DNA from: Oscillospiraceae bacterium
Lineage (GTDB): Bacteria > Bacillota > Clostridia > Oscillospirales > Oscillospiraceae
NCBI GenBank assembly: GCA_910575815.1
Contig: CAJTFN010000024.1
Location: 1-54,629, forward strand
DNA length: 54,629 nucleotides
Direction: 5' to 3'
Shown here piece by piece: positions 26,215-35,700 of the stretch; positions within the stretch are counted from its first letter, which is position 1, and the number at the start of each line of letters is the position of its first letter. Under the pieces are notes generated by a model that saw only the letters and a list, made by a program, of their open reading frames with translations, had not been told where the DNA came from and did no database searches. The position numbers and the translations under genes are program-made.

Positions 26215-26450
26215 TGGCATTAAATACGTTGCGGATTGCGGTGAACTCACTATCTCCTTTTATGCTGTCCACTCCGTCATTTACGGCGATGAAGTGAACA
26301 CCATACTCTGGGAACACCATTTCGGTATACATTCCCACTTGGAGATAGTTGCGGCCCAAACGGGACATATCCTTGACGACCACCCGCTTGATCTTGCCCG
26401 CCTTGATGTCGGCAAGCATCCGCTGGAAGCCAGGACGGTTGAAAGCTGAG
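26215..26450 (-). pseudogene. Serine recombinase internal fragment
   Basis: Encodes only the second half of a resolvase fold: FNRPGFQRMLADIKAGKIKR, VVVKDMSRLGRNYLQVGMYT, then GVHFIAVNDGVDSIKGDSEF and IRNVFN, after which homology stops. Both the N-terminus with the catalytic serine and the entire C-terminal part are absent. It resembles the recombinase at 3226-4932 more than the two at 20.7-23.5 kb. Confidence 0.8.
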
Positions 26451-26548
26451 GTTAGATAACGTAACTTCTGAAAGTATAGGAAAATCAAGGTTTTCGAGCG
26501 GCGGACAAGCATGATATGTACTAAAAAATCGAATATCGGCGCATGAGT

Positions 26549-26591
26549 GGCGTTCATATTCCCCTGCCGGGGAGATGGGACGCCGCTTTTT
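26549..26591 (+). terminator. Possible terminator upstream of the initiator gene
   Basis: GGCGT and ACGCC flank an inner CCCC/GGGG hairpin and are followed by GCTTTTTTC at about 26584-26591. The same position in element A carries a clear terminator (5334-5372). Confidence 0.5.
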
Positions 26592-26623
26592 TCATGTCCA
26601 GACACCGAAAGGAGCGGAGAACC

Positions 26624-27523
26624 ATGCCAGTATTCCGCGTGGAGAGGAACAAGGGGTACACGGTGATGTCGAACCATCACCTGCGGAACAAAGACCTGAC
26701 CCTAAAAGCCAAGGGCCTGCTGTCGCAAATGCTGTCACTCCCGGAAGATTGGGATTACACGTTAAAGGGCCTGGCCCTTATCAACCGGGAGAAGATCGAT
26801 GCCATCCGGCAGGCTATCCGGGAGTTGGAGCAGGCGGGGTACATCGTCCGTTCGCGGGAACGTGACGAACGGGGACGGCTGCGGGGTGCGGACTATGTGA
26901 TCTATGAACAGCCGCAGACGCCGCCTGCATTGGATTTACCTACGTTGGAAAATCCAACATTGGATAATCCTACGCAGGAAAAACCTACGTTGGAAAATCC
27001 AACGCAATTAAATAAAGATATACAAAGTAAAGACCCAAGAATTACAGACCCATCAATTACCCATTCCTTTCCCTCCCTTTCACCCCCTCCTACTGAAACG
27101 GCTGGGACTGCTACGGCTTCGCCGCTGGAAAGGAAGGGAACGGAAGCGGCCACACAGAGCGCCGTTGAGATTTATCGGGAGCTTATCAAAGAGAATATCG
27201 AGTACGACCATCTTCTGCACTACTCCAAGATCGACCGGGAGGAATTGGACGGCATCGTGGAATTGCTGGTGGAAACCGTCTGCACGGCCCGCAAGACAAT
27301 CCGGGTGGCCGGTGACGACTACCCCGCCGAGTTGGTAAAGGCCAAGTTGCTGAAACTCAACAGCGGCCACATTGAGTTCGTTATGGACTGTATGCGGGAG
27401 AACACCACGAAAATCCGCAACATCAAGAAATACCTGCTGGCGGTGTTGTTCAACGCCCCCAGCACCATGGGAAGCTACTACACCGCCCTCGTCGCCCACG
27501 ATATGGCGGAGGGAAAAATCTGA
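26624..27523 (+). CDS. Replication-initiator-like protein (HTH plus DUF6017-type C-terminus)
   Basis: 299 residues from ATG 26624 (MPVFRVERNKGYTVMSNHHL), with AAGGAGCGG upstream. The N-terminal winged helix (LKAKGLLSQMLSLPEDWDYT; AIRQAIRELEQAGYI) is followed by a repetitive linker of PTLENPT-type units at about residues 103-130, and a C-terminal helical domain (ESIEYDHLLHYSKIDRE-like; YELIKENIEYDHLL region) ending VAHDMAEGKI. Such proteins are annotated as replication initiator A or DUF6017 in ICEs and plasmids. A truncated relative is at 4907-5302. It lies directly upstream of VirB4-derived debris. Confidence 0.8.
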   Translation: MPVFRVERNKGYTVMSNHHLRNKDLTLKAKGLLSQMLSLPEDWDYTLKGLALINREKIDAIRQAIRELEQAGYIVRSRERDERGRLRGADYVIYEQPQTPPALDLPTLENPTLDNPTQEKPTLENPTQLNKDIQSKDPRITDPSITHSFPSLSPPPTETAGTATASPLERKGTEAATQSAVEIYRELIKENIEYDHLLHYSKIDREELDGIVELLVETVCTARKTIRVAGDDYPAELVKAKLLKLNSGHIEFVMDCMRENTTKIRNIKKYLLAVLFNAPSTMGSYYTALVAHDMAEGKI

Positions 27524-27525
27524 CA

Positions 27526-27632
27526 AGAGAGCATCCCCTACGAGGTCATGTATCAGGACGGCGTTTGCAGGCTGAACCAGCGTTCTTTCTCCAAGTGCAT
27601 AGCGTTCTCCGACACCAATTACCAGCTTGCAG
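27526..27632 (+). pseudogene. VirB4 fragment
   Basis: About 105 bp starting three bases after the initiator stop encode ESIPYEVMYQDGVCRLNQRS and the following SFSKCIAFSDTNYQLA, matching codons 39-73 of the VirB4 gene on the opposite strand (about 42201-42305). Sequence identity ends abruptly at 27632. Confidence 0.85.
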
Positions 27633-27858
27633 TTTCCTCTATGCCGCGGCGTGGAGGGCGGCGCGGGCGATGGGCTATCGGAAGATCGTCACCTACATTC
27701 TGGACACGGAGAGCGGGGCCAGTCTGCGGGCCGCTGGCTGGGCCTGCGCTGGGCTGGCGGGCGGCAAACGCTGGACGGGGAGCCGCCGCCCCAAGGAGGA
27801 CTTATATCCGGCGCAGATGAAATACCGCTATGAAAAATCCATCGGAAAGGAGTTTTGA
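27633..27858 (+). pseudogene. XF1762-family C-terminal fragment
   Basis: In a frame different from the VirB4 fragment it encodes LYAAAWRAARAMGYRKIVTY, LDTESGASLRAAGWACAG and RRPKEDLYPAQMKYRYEKS. This resembles the last 65-70 residues of XF1762/GNAT-like proteins common in conjugative elements. The N-terminal half is missing and replaced by VirB4 sequence, so the reading frame is a chimera. Confidence 0.65.
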
Positions 27859-27860
27859 TT

Positions 27861-28112
27861 ATGGCGAACAAACTTGACCGTATCGAAAAGGACATCCAGA
27901 AAGTGAAGTCCAAGATCGCGGAGTACAACAAGCAGCTTCGGGAGCTGGAGGGGCAGAAAACTGAGCAGGAGAATTTGCAGATTATCCAGCTTGTCCGGGG
28001 CATGAACATGACGAGGGAGGAATTTGCGGCGTTCCTGCGGGGCGGGGCCTTGCAGACCGCCCCCACCCTGACGCCCTATCACGAAAAGGAGGACACCGGC
28101 CATGAGGAATAA
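27861..28112 (+). CDS. DUF4315 family protein
   Basis: 83 residues from ATG 27861 (MANKLDRIEKDIQKVKSKIA) with GAAAGGAG upstream; an in-frame TTG at 27855 is less likely. N-terminal coiled coil, then QLVRGMNMTREEFAAFLRGG, the DUF4315 signature. These proteins sit between transfer ATPase and DUF4366 genes in clostridial ICEs; function unknown. Overlaps the next gene by 11 bp. Confidence 0.85.
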   Translation: MANKLDRIEKDIQKVKSKIAEYNKQLRELEGQKTEQENLQIIQLVRGMNMTREEFAAFLRGGALQTAPTLTPYHEKEDTGHEE

Positions 28113-28806
28113 GATCATTACCCGTTTTATCTCTGTCATTCTGGCCGTGGGCCTGTCCGCCGCCATGTTCACCACAACGGCCTTTGCCGGGGGCGGCGAC
28201 GAGGAAGGGGATGTCATACCCACCCAGCCGACCGGGGAAGTGGTGTCCACACCTGACCCCAAGCCCCTGACCCCGGAGGGCAATCTATCCCTGGTGGACG
28301 ACATCGACGGCGAGGCGTCCGAGGATAAGCAGTTTATCACCGTCGTTTCCAAGACCGGCAACTATTTTTACATCATCATCGACCGGGCCGGGGACGGCGA
28401 AAACACAGTACATTTTCTCAATCAGGTGGACGAGGCCGATTTGCTGGCGCTGATGGAGGTGGAGGAAGAACCGCCCGCCGTCTGTTCCTGCACAGTGAAA
28501 TGTGAGGCCGGGGCTGTCAATACCTCCTGTCCTGTCTGTGCCAACAACATGACCGCCTGCGCTGGGAAAGCGCTGGAGCCGCAGGAGCCGGAAGAACCTG
28601 AACCCCCGGCCAAGGAGAACAAGGGCGGCATGGGCGGTCTGCTGGTGCTGCTGATTGTGGCCCTGGCTGGCGGCGGCGGGGCGCTGTATTATTTCAAGCT
28701 CCGCAAGCCCAAGGCCGATGTGTCCGGCAGTACCGATCTGTCCGAGTATGACTTTGATGACGAGGACGAGCCAGAGGATGAACAGGAGGATGAAAGTAAA
28801 ATTTGA
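28102..28806 (+). CDS. DUF4366 family exported membrane protein
   Basis: 234 residues. Signal peptide MRNKIITRFISVILAVGLSA with likely cleavage after AFA, then the DUF4366 region SKTGNYFYIIIDRAGDGENT, VHFLNQVDEADLLALM, and a Cys-rich stretch (CSCTVKCEAG, CPVC). A Pro/Glu linker leads to one membrane span (GGLLVLLIVALAGGGGALYY) and an acidic tail. It is a cell-envelope component of the transfer module; exact role unknown. Confidence 0.85.
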   Translation: MRNKIITRFISVILAVGLSAAMFTTTAFAGGGDEEGDVIPTQPTGEVVSTPDPKPLTPEGNLSLVDDIDGEASEDKQFITVVSKTGNYFYIIIDRAGDGENTVHFLNQVDEADLLALMEVEEEPPAVCSCTVKCEAGAVNTSCPVCANNMTACAGKALEPQEPEEPEPPAKENKGGMGGLLVLLIVALAGGGGALYYFKLRKPKADVSGSTDLSEYDFDDEDEPEDEQEDESKI

Positions 28807-28814
28807 TTATAAAG

Positions 28815-28848
28815 AAACCGGCGTTATCGGAACTGATAACGCCGGTTT
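28815..28848 (+). terminator. Bidirectional hairpin between DUF4366 and the Shedu-like gene
   Basis: AAACCGGCGTTATC and its complement form a perfect 14-bp stem with a 6-base loop, 9 bp after the DUF4366 stop. It lies between convergent genes; no long T run follows on the plus strand. Confidence 0.7.
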
Positions 28849-28849
28849 C

Positions 28850-29722
28850 CTATTCACAATCAGATGGACATATAATGCCTTTACGTTCTTTGGAGGCATA
28901 GTCACGCCAATAGGCATACCTGTCCAATAAGAATTTAATTCGATCAGGGGTAGTTCGCTTCATTTTAGAAATTGCTTCTTGAAAGCCACTGACAATTTTA
29001 AGATTATCTGCTGTTGCAGGAGAATATCTGTATGTTGGGGGAATGGTTTTTACATGATATTCTCGTTGAGATAATTTGGTGCAAAGCATATCATCACACT
29101 TAGGGTCTGGATGTAGTCGATCAAAAGAAATCAATGATACGCCCTCTTGAACAAGTTGCGCCCTCTTTCTTTGGAGAAAGGGTTGTCCCTCAAACTCGCT
29201 ACGTCTTCCATAAATTAACGCAAATTGCGGCTGAAATGTTTTTTCCCTCATCCAATCCGGAATGTTAAAGCATCTATAAAAGTTTAGTACACTTTCTGGT
29301 TCACTTAGGATGGCTTTCCATTCAACAATTTGTCCAAGAGCTTGTGAAAAATCTGCTGTCTGTACGCCTGCATCTGTAAATGTCTTTTTATTTGGACGTT
29401 CGATTTCAACAAAAACAGGGGTGAAATATAAGCTATCTTGGGCCAGCCAAATAAAGTCGGGAAATCGTCTAAAAGGCGCTCCATAAATTTCTGGCTCTGA
29501 AATCAACGATTGCGAAAATGGGTAGTGGCCTGATGGCCCAAAAAGTTCAAATGCGCCTGGAATAAAAGATGGATTTTCTTCAAAAAACGATTGAAAGGCA
29601 CGTTCATTATGATTTTCTGTTTCAAGAAGCAACTGGTATTCTATATAACTTTCCTTAGCATATTCATCCCATGTTATTGGAGCAGGTGGGTTTGGGATGA
29701 TTTCATATTCTCTTGCAAACAT
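28850..29722 (-). CDS. Shedu-like (DUF4263) nuclease family protein
   Basis: 290 residues from ATG 29722 (MFAREYEIIPNPPAPITWDE); alternative starts lie upstream at 29752 and 29785. Family pattern: NERAFQSFFEENPSFIPGAF, RRFPDFIWLAQ, TPVFVEIERPNKKTF, then DFSQALGQIVEWKAIL, as in the DUF4263/Shedu nuclease core where the D...ExE/K residues lie. Shedu is an established antiphage defence nuclease. Base composition is clearly more AT-rich than its neighbours, and it is opposite in orientation to the transfer genes, so it is recently acquired cargo. Confidence 0.75.
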   Translation of the reverse strand: MFAREYEIIPNPPAPITWDEYAKESYIEYQLLLETENHNERAFQSFFEENPSFIPGAFELFGPSGHYPFSQSLISEPEIYGAPFRRFPDFIWLAQDSLYFTPVFVEIERPNKKTFTDAGVQTADFSQALGQIVEWKAILSEPESVLNFYRCFNIPDWMREKTFQPQFALIYGRRSEFEGQPFLQRKRAQLVQEGVSLISFDRLHPDPKCDDMLCTKLSQREYHVKTIPPTYRYSPATADNLKIVSGFQEAISKMKRTTPDRIKFLLDRYAYWRDYASKERKGIICPSDCE

Positions 29723-29805
29723 CGCGTGTACCCCCACAAGAATAGATGTCATGTCAATTATATAACCACGACTTGAAAAAGGCAACTTATAGATTGGAGG
29801 ATATT

Positions 29806-31875
29806 ATGCAATTAGTAATCGCAGAAAAGCCCAGCGTGGCCCGGAGCATCGCCGCCGTGATCGGGGCGACCGACCGGCAGGAGGGCTACTTGCAGGGGAA
29901 CGGCTATATCGTGTCCTGGTGCATCGGGCATCTGGTGTCCTTTGCCGACGCCGGGATGTACGACGAGCGTTTCAGGAAGTGGCGCTATGAGGACTTGCCC
30001 ATCATCCCGGAAAATTGGCGGCTGACCGTCCCCCCGGACAAGCGGGAGCGGTTCGACACCCTGCGGACGCTGCTTCGCTCCGAGGAAGTGAGCGAGGTCG
30101 TCAACGCCTGCGACGCCGGGCGGGAGGGCGAATTGATCTTCCGCACGGTCTACCACCTGGCAGGCTGTACCAAGCCCATCAAGCGGCTGTGGATTTCCAG
30201 CATGGAGGACAGCGCCATCCGGGAGGGCTTCGCCAACCTGAAACCAGGCCGGGACTATGACCCTCTGCATCAATCGGCGCTGTGCCGGGCCAAGGCGGAC
30301 TGGCTGATCGGCATTAACGCCACCCGGCTTTTCTCTGTGCTGTACCACAAGACCCTGACCGTGGGCCGCGTCCAGACCCCCACCCTGAAAATGCTGGCGG
30401 ACAGGGACGCCAAAATCACCGGCTTTCAGAAAGAGAAATATCACATCGTCCATATCGCCGGGGGCGGCATGGAGGCGGCAAGCGACCGCTTCCCTGACCC
30501 CGCCGGGGCGGAGCGTATCAAGACGGCCTGCGAGGGAGCGCAGGCCGTTTGTGTTTCCATCCAACGGGAGAAGAAAACCGAACAGCCACCCAAGCTCTAC
30601 GACCTTACCACCTTGCAGCGGGAGGCCAACCGGCTTTTCGGCTTCACGGCGAAGCAGACCCTTGACTACGCCCAAACGCTGTATGAAAAGCGCCTGCTGA
30701 CCTACCCCCGGACGGACAGCCGTTTCCTCTCCGACGACATGGAGCAGACAACGGCGGGCATCGTGGCCGGTATCGTCCCCATTCTCCCGTTCATGGAGGG
30801 GGCAGCGTTCTCTGCGGAGATCCGCTGCGTCCTGAACAGCGCCAAGGTGAGCGACCACCACGCCATCATCCCCACGGCGGAGTTCGTGAAACAGGGCTTT
30901 TCCGGGCTGGCGGACAGCGAAAAGAAACTGCTGTCCCTGGTGTGCTGTAAGCTGCTGTGCGCTGTGGCCCCGGCCCATGAATACGAGGCCATCACCGCTA
31001 TATTCACCTGCGCCGGGCATGAGTTCACCGCCAAGGGCAAGATCATCCTGGCCGCTGGCTGGAAAGACATCGACCGCCGCTTCCGGGCCTCCCTGAAAAC
31101 CGACGCCGACGAGGGCAGCGGAGCCGTGGAGGAATTGCCGGAGCTGGCCGAGGGGCAGGTTTTCGAGGATGTGGCCGCTTCCGTCACCGAGCATTTCACA
31201 TCGCCCCCCAAGCCCTACACCGAAGATACCCTGCTGTCGGCTATGGAGCGGGCCGGGGCGGAGGATATGCCGGAGGACGCCGAGCGTAAGGGCCTGGGTA
31301 CGCCCGCCACCCGCGCTTCCATTCTGGAAAAGCTGGTGCAGATGGGCTTTGTCCAGCGCAAGGGGAAGCAGCTTCTTCCCACCAAGGACGGCATCAACCT
31401 GGCGGCGGTTCTGCCGGAGGCCCTGACCTCCCCGGCCCTTACCGCCGAATGGGAAACCCGCCTGTCCGAGATCGCCAAGGGTGAGGCCAACCCGGACGAG
31501 TTCATGGCCGGTATTGAGGCGCAGGCCCGCGACCTGGTGAAAACCTATTCCAGTATCAGCGAGGATAAGCAGAAATTGTTTCAGACCGAGCGTGTGGCCG
31601 TCGGGACGTGTCCCCGGTGCGGCGAAACCGTCTACGAGGGCAAGAAAAATTACTACTGCGGCAACCGGGCCTGTCAGTTCGTCATGTGGAAGAACGACCG
31701 CTTTTTTGAGGAACGGAAAAAGGCGTTTACCCCGAAGATTGCCGCCGCTTTGCTCAAACATGGAAAGGTGAAGATCAAGGGCCTGTTCTCCCCCAAGACC
31801 GGCAAGACCTACGACGGCACGGTGCTTCTGGCCGACACCGGCGGCAAGTATGTCAATTTTCGCATTAGCATTTAA
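29806..31875 (+). CDS. topB: DNA topoisomerase III (conjugative-element type)
   Basis: Type IA topoisomerase. ATG 29806 (MQLVIAEKPSVARSIAAVIG) with GGAGG seven bases upstream. TOPRIM motifs: AEKPSVARS, CDAGREGELIF. Catalytic tyrosine in LTYPRTDSRFLSDDM (about residue 300). A C-terminal zinc ribbon CPRCGETVYEGKKNYYC continues past the core. 689 residues, complete. TopB in these elements is thought to resolve DNA during replication or transfer. It is flanked on both sides by AT-rich nuclease genes. Confidence 0.93.
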   Translation: MQLVIAEKPSVARSIAAVIGATDRQEGYLQGNGYIVSWCIGHLVSFADAGMYDERFRKWRYEDLPIIPENWRLTVPPDKRERFDTLRTLLRSEEVSEVVNACDAGREGELIFRTVYHLAGCTKPIKRLWISSMEDSAIREGFANLKPGRDYDPLHQSALCRAKADWLIGINATRLFSVLYHKTLTVGRVQTPTLKMLADRDAKITGFQKEKYHIVHIAGGGMEAASDRFPDPAGAERIKTACEGAQAVCVSIQREKKTEQPPKLYDLTTLQREANRLFGFTAKQTLDYAQTLYEKRLLTYPRTDSRFLSDDMEQTTAGIVAGIVPILPFMEGAAFSAEIRCVLNSAKVSDHHAIIPTAEFVKQGFSGLADSEKKLLSLVCCKLLCAVAPAHEYEAITAIFTCAGHEFTAKGKIILAAGWKDIDRRFRASLKTDADEGSGAVEELPELAEGQVFEDVAASVTEHFTSPPKPYTEDTLLSAMERAGAEDMPEDAERKGLGTPATRASILEKLVQMGFVQRKGKQLLPTKDGINLAAVLPEALTSPALTAEWETRLSEIAKGEANPDEFMAGIEAQARDLVKTYSSISEDKQKLFQTERVAVGTCPRCGETVYEGKKNYYCGNRACQFVMWKNDRFFEERKKAFTPKIAAALLKHGKVKIKGLFSPKTGKTYDGTVLLADTGGKYVNFRISI

Positions 31876-31922
31876 TTGAAAGAGGGGCATAAATGCTGTA
31901 TAATTAAACTGGAGGTGGGCCA

Positions 31923-32678
31923 ATGAAATTTACAGATAGATGCCCCTCAACGTGGAGAGAACTACAAGATGATGTTGCTCTCTTATTAAACCAAGCTGGC
32001 TATCAGGCAGTAAGTCCATACACAATAGAAACTGCCCGTGGATGTGTCGAGGTCGATGTTTTAGTTGAATCTCCTGATGAACTTATAAAGAAGATTATCT
32101 GTGAGTGCAAGTATTGGAACAGTCCAATTCCCAAAGAAAAAGTACACGCTTTCAGGACTGTTGTTTCTGATTCTGGTGCATACTTGGGATTAATTATTTC
32201 AAAGTGTGGATTTCAGTCAGGTGCTATTGAAGCGGCAAAATACTCTAATGTTCGGCTGCTCACTTGGGAACAATTTACGGATTTAATTTCTGAAAAATGG
32301 ATTCTATGTCAGTTGAAGAAAATAAAAAGGGAGTCCGTTCCTTTGTCAGAGTATATCAACCCGTTTCATTTTCCATTTGAAAAGCTAAAAAAAGAGGACA
32401 TACCCAGATATCGGGCCGCTTGTGATAAATTTAGTTCCTTGCGGCACACTTGTTGGATGATAACTAAAACCGATTTGGAGGATGATTCTTTTCCAACATC
32501 ATCAATGTGGTATCACTGTAACGGGTATACCAGCATTGAAAGCTATCTCAATTTTCTTTCGGAGAAAATTGAGATTGCGCTAAACGAATTTAGTGAGATT
32601 TTAGAAAGTTCAAATATTCAGATTGCTCCAGAGCGACTTGAAAAGCTGGAGGGGCATATCTACATGTTCCTTAACTAA
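31923..32678 (+). CDS. Mrr-like restriction endonuclease domain protein
   Basis: 251 residues from ATG 31923, with GGAGGTGGGCC upstream. N-terminal nuclease fold: WRELQDDVALLLNQAGYQAV, then CVEVDVLVES and IICECKYWNSPIPKEKVHAF, giving the E...D...(E/C)xK arrangement of Mrr_cat/PD-(D/E)xK enzymes, and LLTWEQFTDL. The C-terminal 120 residues are not recognised. AT-rich like the Shedu-like gene. No methyltransferase is adjacent, so it may act on modified or invading DNA as Mrr does, but this is inference. Confidence 0.7.
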   Translation: MKFTDRCPSTWRELQDDVALLLNQAGYQAVSPYTIETARGCVEVDVLVESPDELIKKIICECKYWNSPIPKEKVHAFRTVVSDSGAYLGLIISKCGFQSGAIEAAKYSNVRLLTWEQFTDLISEKWILCQLKKIKRESVPLSEYINPFHFPFEKLKKEDIPRYRAACDKFSSLRHTCWMITKTDLEDDSFPTSSMWYHCNGYTSIESYLNFLSEKIEIALNEFSEILESSNIQIAPERLEKLEGHIYMFLN

Positions 32679-32746
32679 TATAATCATAGTTTTTAAGCGG
32701 CCAAACTGATGTTTGGCTGCTTTCTTTTTTAGAAAGGAGCGACCGA

Positions 32747-35700
32747 GTGAGCGAAGTATTTTCCATACAGTTGAGCAATCACACCACCCAGCGGGACGGC
32801 AAATCCGGTGTCTGGCTGGACTTGCCCGCCACGGCAGAGTAGGTGCGGGCGGCGATGGGGCAGATCGGCGTCACACAGGATAATCCCTGGGACTATTTCA
32901 TCAGCGGCTTTTCCTCCCCGGAGGGCCGTCACCTGGCTATCCCCTACGACCTGGCGCTGGCCTCCGGCGTGAACGAGCTGAATTTCCTCGCCGCCCGGCT
33001 GGAAAAGCTGGACGCCTACGAGATCGGCACACTGAACGCCGCCTTGCAGCAGAAGAACACCGAAATGCGGACGATTGGCCGCATCATCGACTACGCCGAC
33101 AATCTGGATTATTTCGTCAATCTCCCCGACATCCATACCGTGGCCGCGCTGGGGGACTATTACTTGAACCGTTCCGGGATGGTGGATATGCCCGACGAGT
33201 GGAAGCCCGCCATTGATGTGCAGGCGTTGGGGCAGCACATCGCAGGGCTGGAACAGTGGGCCTTTACCGAGTACGGCTATATCGTCAAGAGCGGCGACCA
33301 GTGGCAGCAGGTCTATGAGGGCCAGCCCGTGCCGGAGGAATACCGGGTGCTGTCCTTCCCGCCCCCGCAGGTGGAGCGGGACGAGGCCAGCCACCCACAG
33401 CCCCAGCGGGAGCAGACCGCCCCGGCCTCCCAGCCGGTTATACCCATTGTGCTGACCAGCAGGAACAACGCCGAGCGCATGAAGGAGATCACCGACAAGC
33501 TGGAAGCCGGTATTCAGGCCCTTTTTGAGAGTGAGCGGTATAAAAATTATCTCACCGCCATGTCCAAGTTCCACAATTACAGCTTCAATAACACCCTCCT
33601 GATCGCCATGCAGAAGCCGGATGCCTCCCTGGTGGCGGGCTACAATAAGTGGAAGGACGAGTTTGAACGCCATGTGAAACGGGGCGAAAAGGCCATCAAG
33701 ATTTTGGCCCCGGCCCCCTACAAGGTGCGGCGGCAGGTGGAAAAGCTGGACGCCACCGGCAGGCCCATCCCCGGCCCGGACGGGAAGCCGCTGACCGAGG
33801 AACAGGAAGTGACCGTCCCGGCCTTTAAGGTGGTGTCGGTGTTCGACGTGTCCCAGACCGAGGGCCGGGAGATACCCGACATCGCCGTGGACGAGCTGAC
33901 CGGCAGCGTGGAGCGGTATCAGGACTTCTTCGCCGCCCTGGAACGTACTTCACCCGTCCCCATCGCCTTTGAGGACATCGAGAGTGGGGCGCACGGCTAC
34001 TACCACCTGGAGGAAAAGCGCATCGCCATCGACGAGGGCATGAGCGAATTGCAGACCTTGAAAACGGCCATCCATGAGATCGCCCACGCTACCCTCCACG
34101 CCATTGACAAGGACGCCACGCCGGAGGAACTTGCCAGCCACCCCGACCGCCGTACCCGTGAGGTGCAGGCCGAGAGCGTGGCCTATACCGTCTGCCAGCA
34201 CTACGGGCTGGACACGTCGGACTATTCTTTCGGCTATGTAGCCGGGTGGAGTTCCGGCAAGGAGCTGTCCGAGCTGAAAGCCTCCCTTGAAACAATCCGG
34301 GCCACGGCCAACGACCTGATTACCAAGATCGACGGCCATCTTGCCCAGCTTCAGCAGGAGCGGGAGGCCCAACAGGAGCAGGCCCCGGCCATCTGGAACG
34401 GGCTGGATGGCCTTATCAACGACAAGCCTTTCATGCCGGGGGCCACGCCGGAGCAGCAGGCCAACGCCCTGATGGACTTTGCCGAGCGCGACGGCCAGCG
34501 GTTGGGCAACGAGGAACGCCGCCTGATCGTGGACTATGCCAATGTTATCCGGGACTATCACAAGGTTGCCGACCTTATCAATGAGCTGTGCGAAGATGGC
34601 TACGAATTACAGCACGGCGGTATGGATATTGCGGTGAAAATGCGGGTGGAGCGTGAGATCGCGGACGTGCCTCCGCTTCTCCTTGACCCGGACGCGGAGC
34701 CGCTTGTGACGGTCATTTGGAGTGAGAGCGCCGACCTGCGGGATGGGGAGCAGATGCCCCTTTCCCGAGCGGACGCCGTTTTCGAGGCCCTGGACGACGC
34801 CATGCGGGACGAACCGGGCTATGACAAGACCAAGTTCCGTATCGACTTCACCATGAACGGCAAGGCGGACAACTACGAGGGACGGCAGGACTTTGGCGAC
34901 GGGGACGGTTCCCTGATCGAGCATATCCAAGGCTACCATGAGTATTACGCACAGGACGAAAGCTGGAAAAACCATGTGCTTCACCATGAGGGGCCGGAGG
35001 CCTGGGAGCAGGACAGAGCTGAACGGGAAATGATTTTGGGCGAGTTCATCCCCTATCTGAAACTGCATTGTAACCTCTCCGCGATGGAACGGGAAGCCCA
35101 GCGGCCTTTGCAGTCCGGGGAAACGCTGACCCCGGAGCAGACCGCCTACTTCAACGCCGTGCTGAATTATGTGCGGGAGTGCCGCCCCATGATCAACCGG
35201 GGAGAACTCCCCTTACCAGAGCCGCCCCGTCTGGCTGACTTCGACGTGGATTTGCAGGAGTACAAAAAGCAGGTGGAGGCCGAGATCGCGCAGGAAGCCG
35301 CCGCAGCCGGTATGACCGTGGAGGAATACGCCGCCAACGGCTACGAGCCAGCCGCCCAGCCGGAAGCGGCGCAGACCGCCGACACGCCGGAAAGCCCTGC
35401 CCCTGATACGCCGGAGCAGGCGGAGCCGCCCGCTCCGGTTCTGACGGAGTTGGAGAAAAAGGCCGTCGAGATCGCCAAGGGATATGAAAAGCTGCCTTTG
35501 CAGGACAGGATAGATGTGATCGCCCGGACATTTGGCTGTACCACAGGCAAGATCGAAACCTCTCCCTGCCGGGGCAAGTGGCGGGGGACGAGCGACATCT
35601 CCATCCGCTTTGACAACGGCGCTTCCCTGGCTATCGGCAATTACCGTACTCCGAAAGCCAAGACGGTCAAGGTGCAAAGCGAATGTGTCAACGCTGTTCT

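Noticed and set aside
29812..31923. 703-codon open frame antisense to topB
   Set aside because: Shadow of topB with low-complexity Gly/Leu/Val composition and no recognisable domain.
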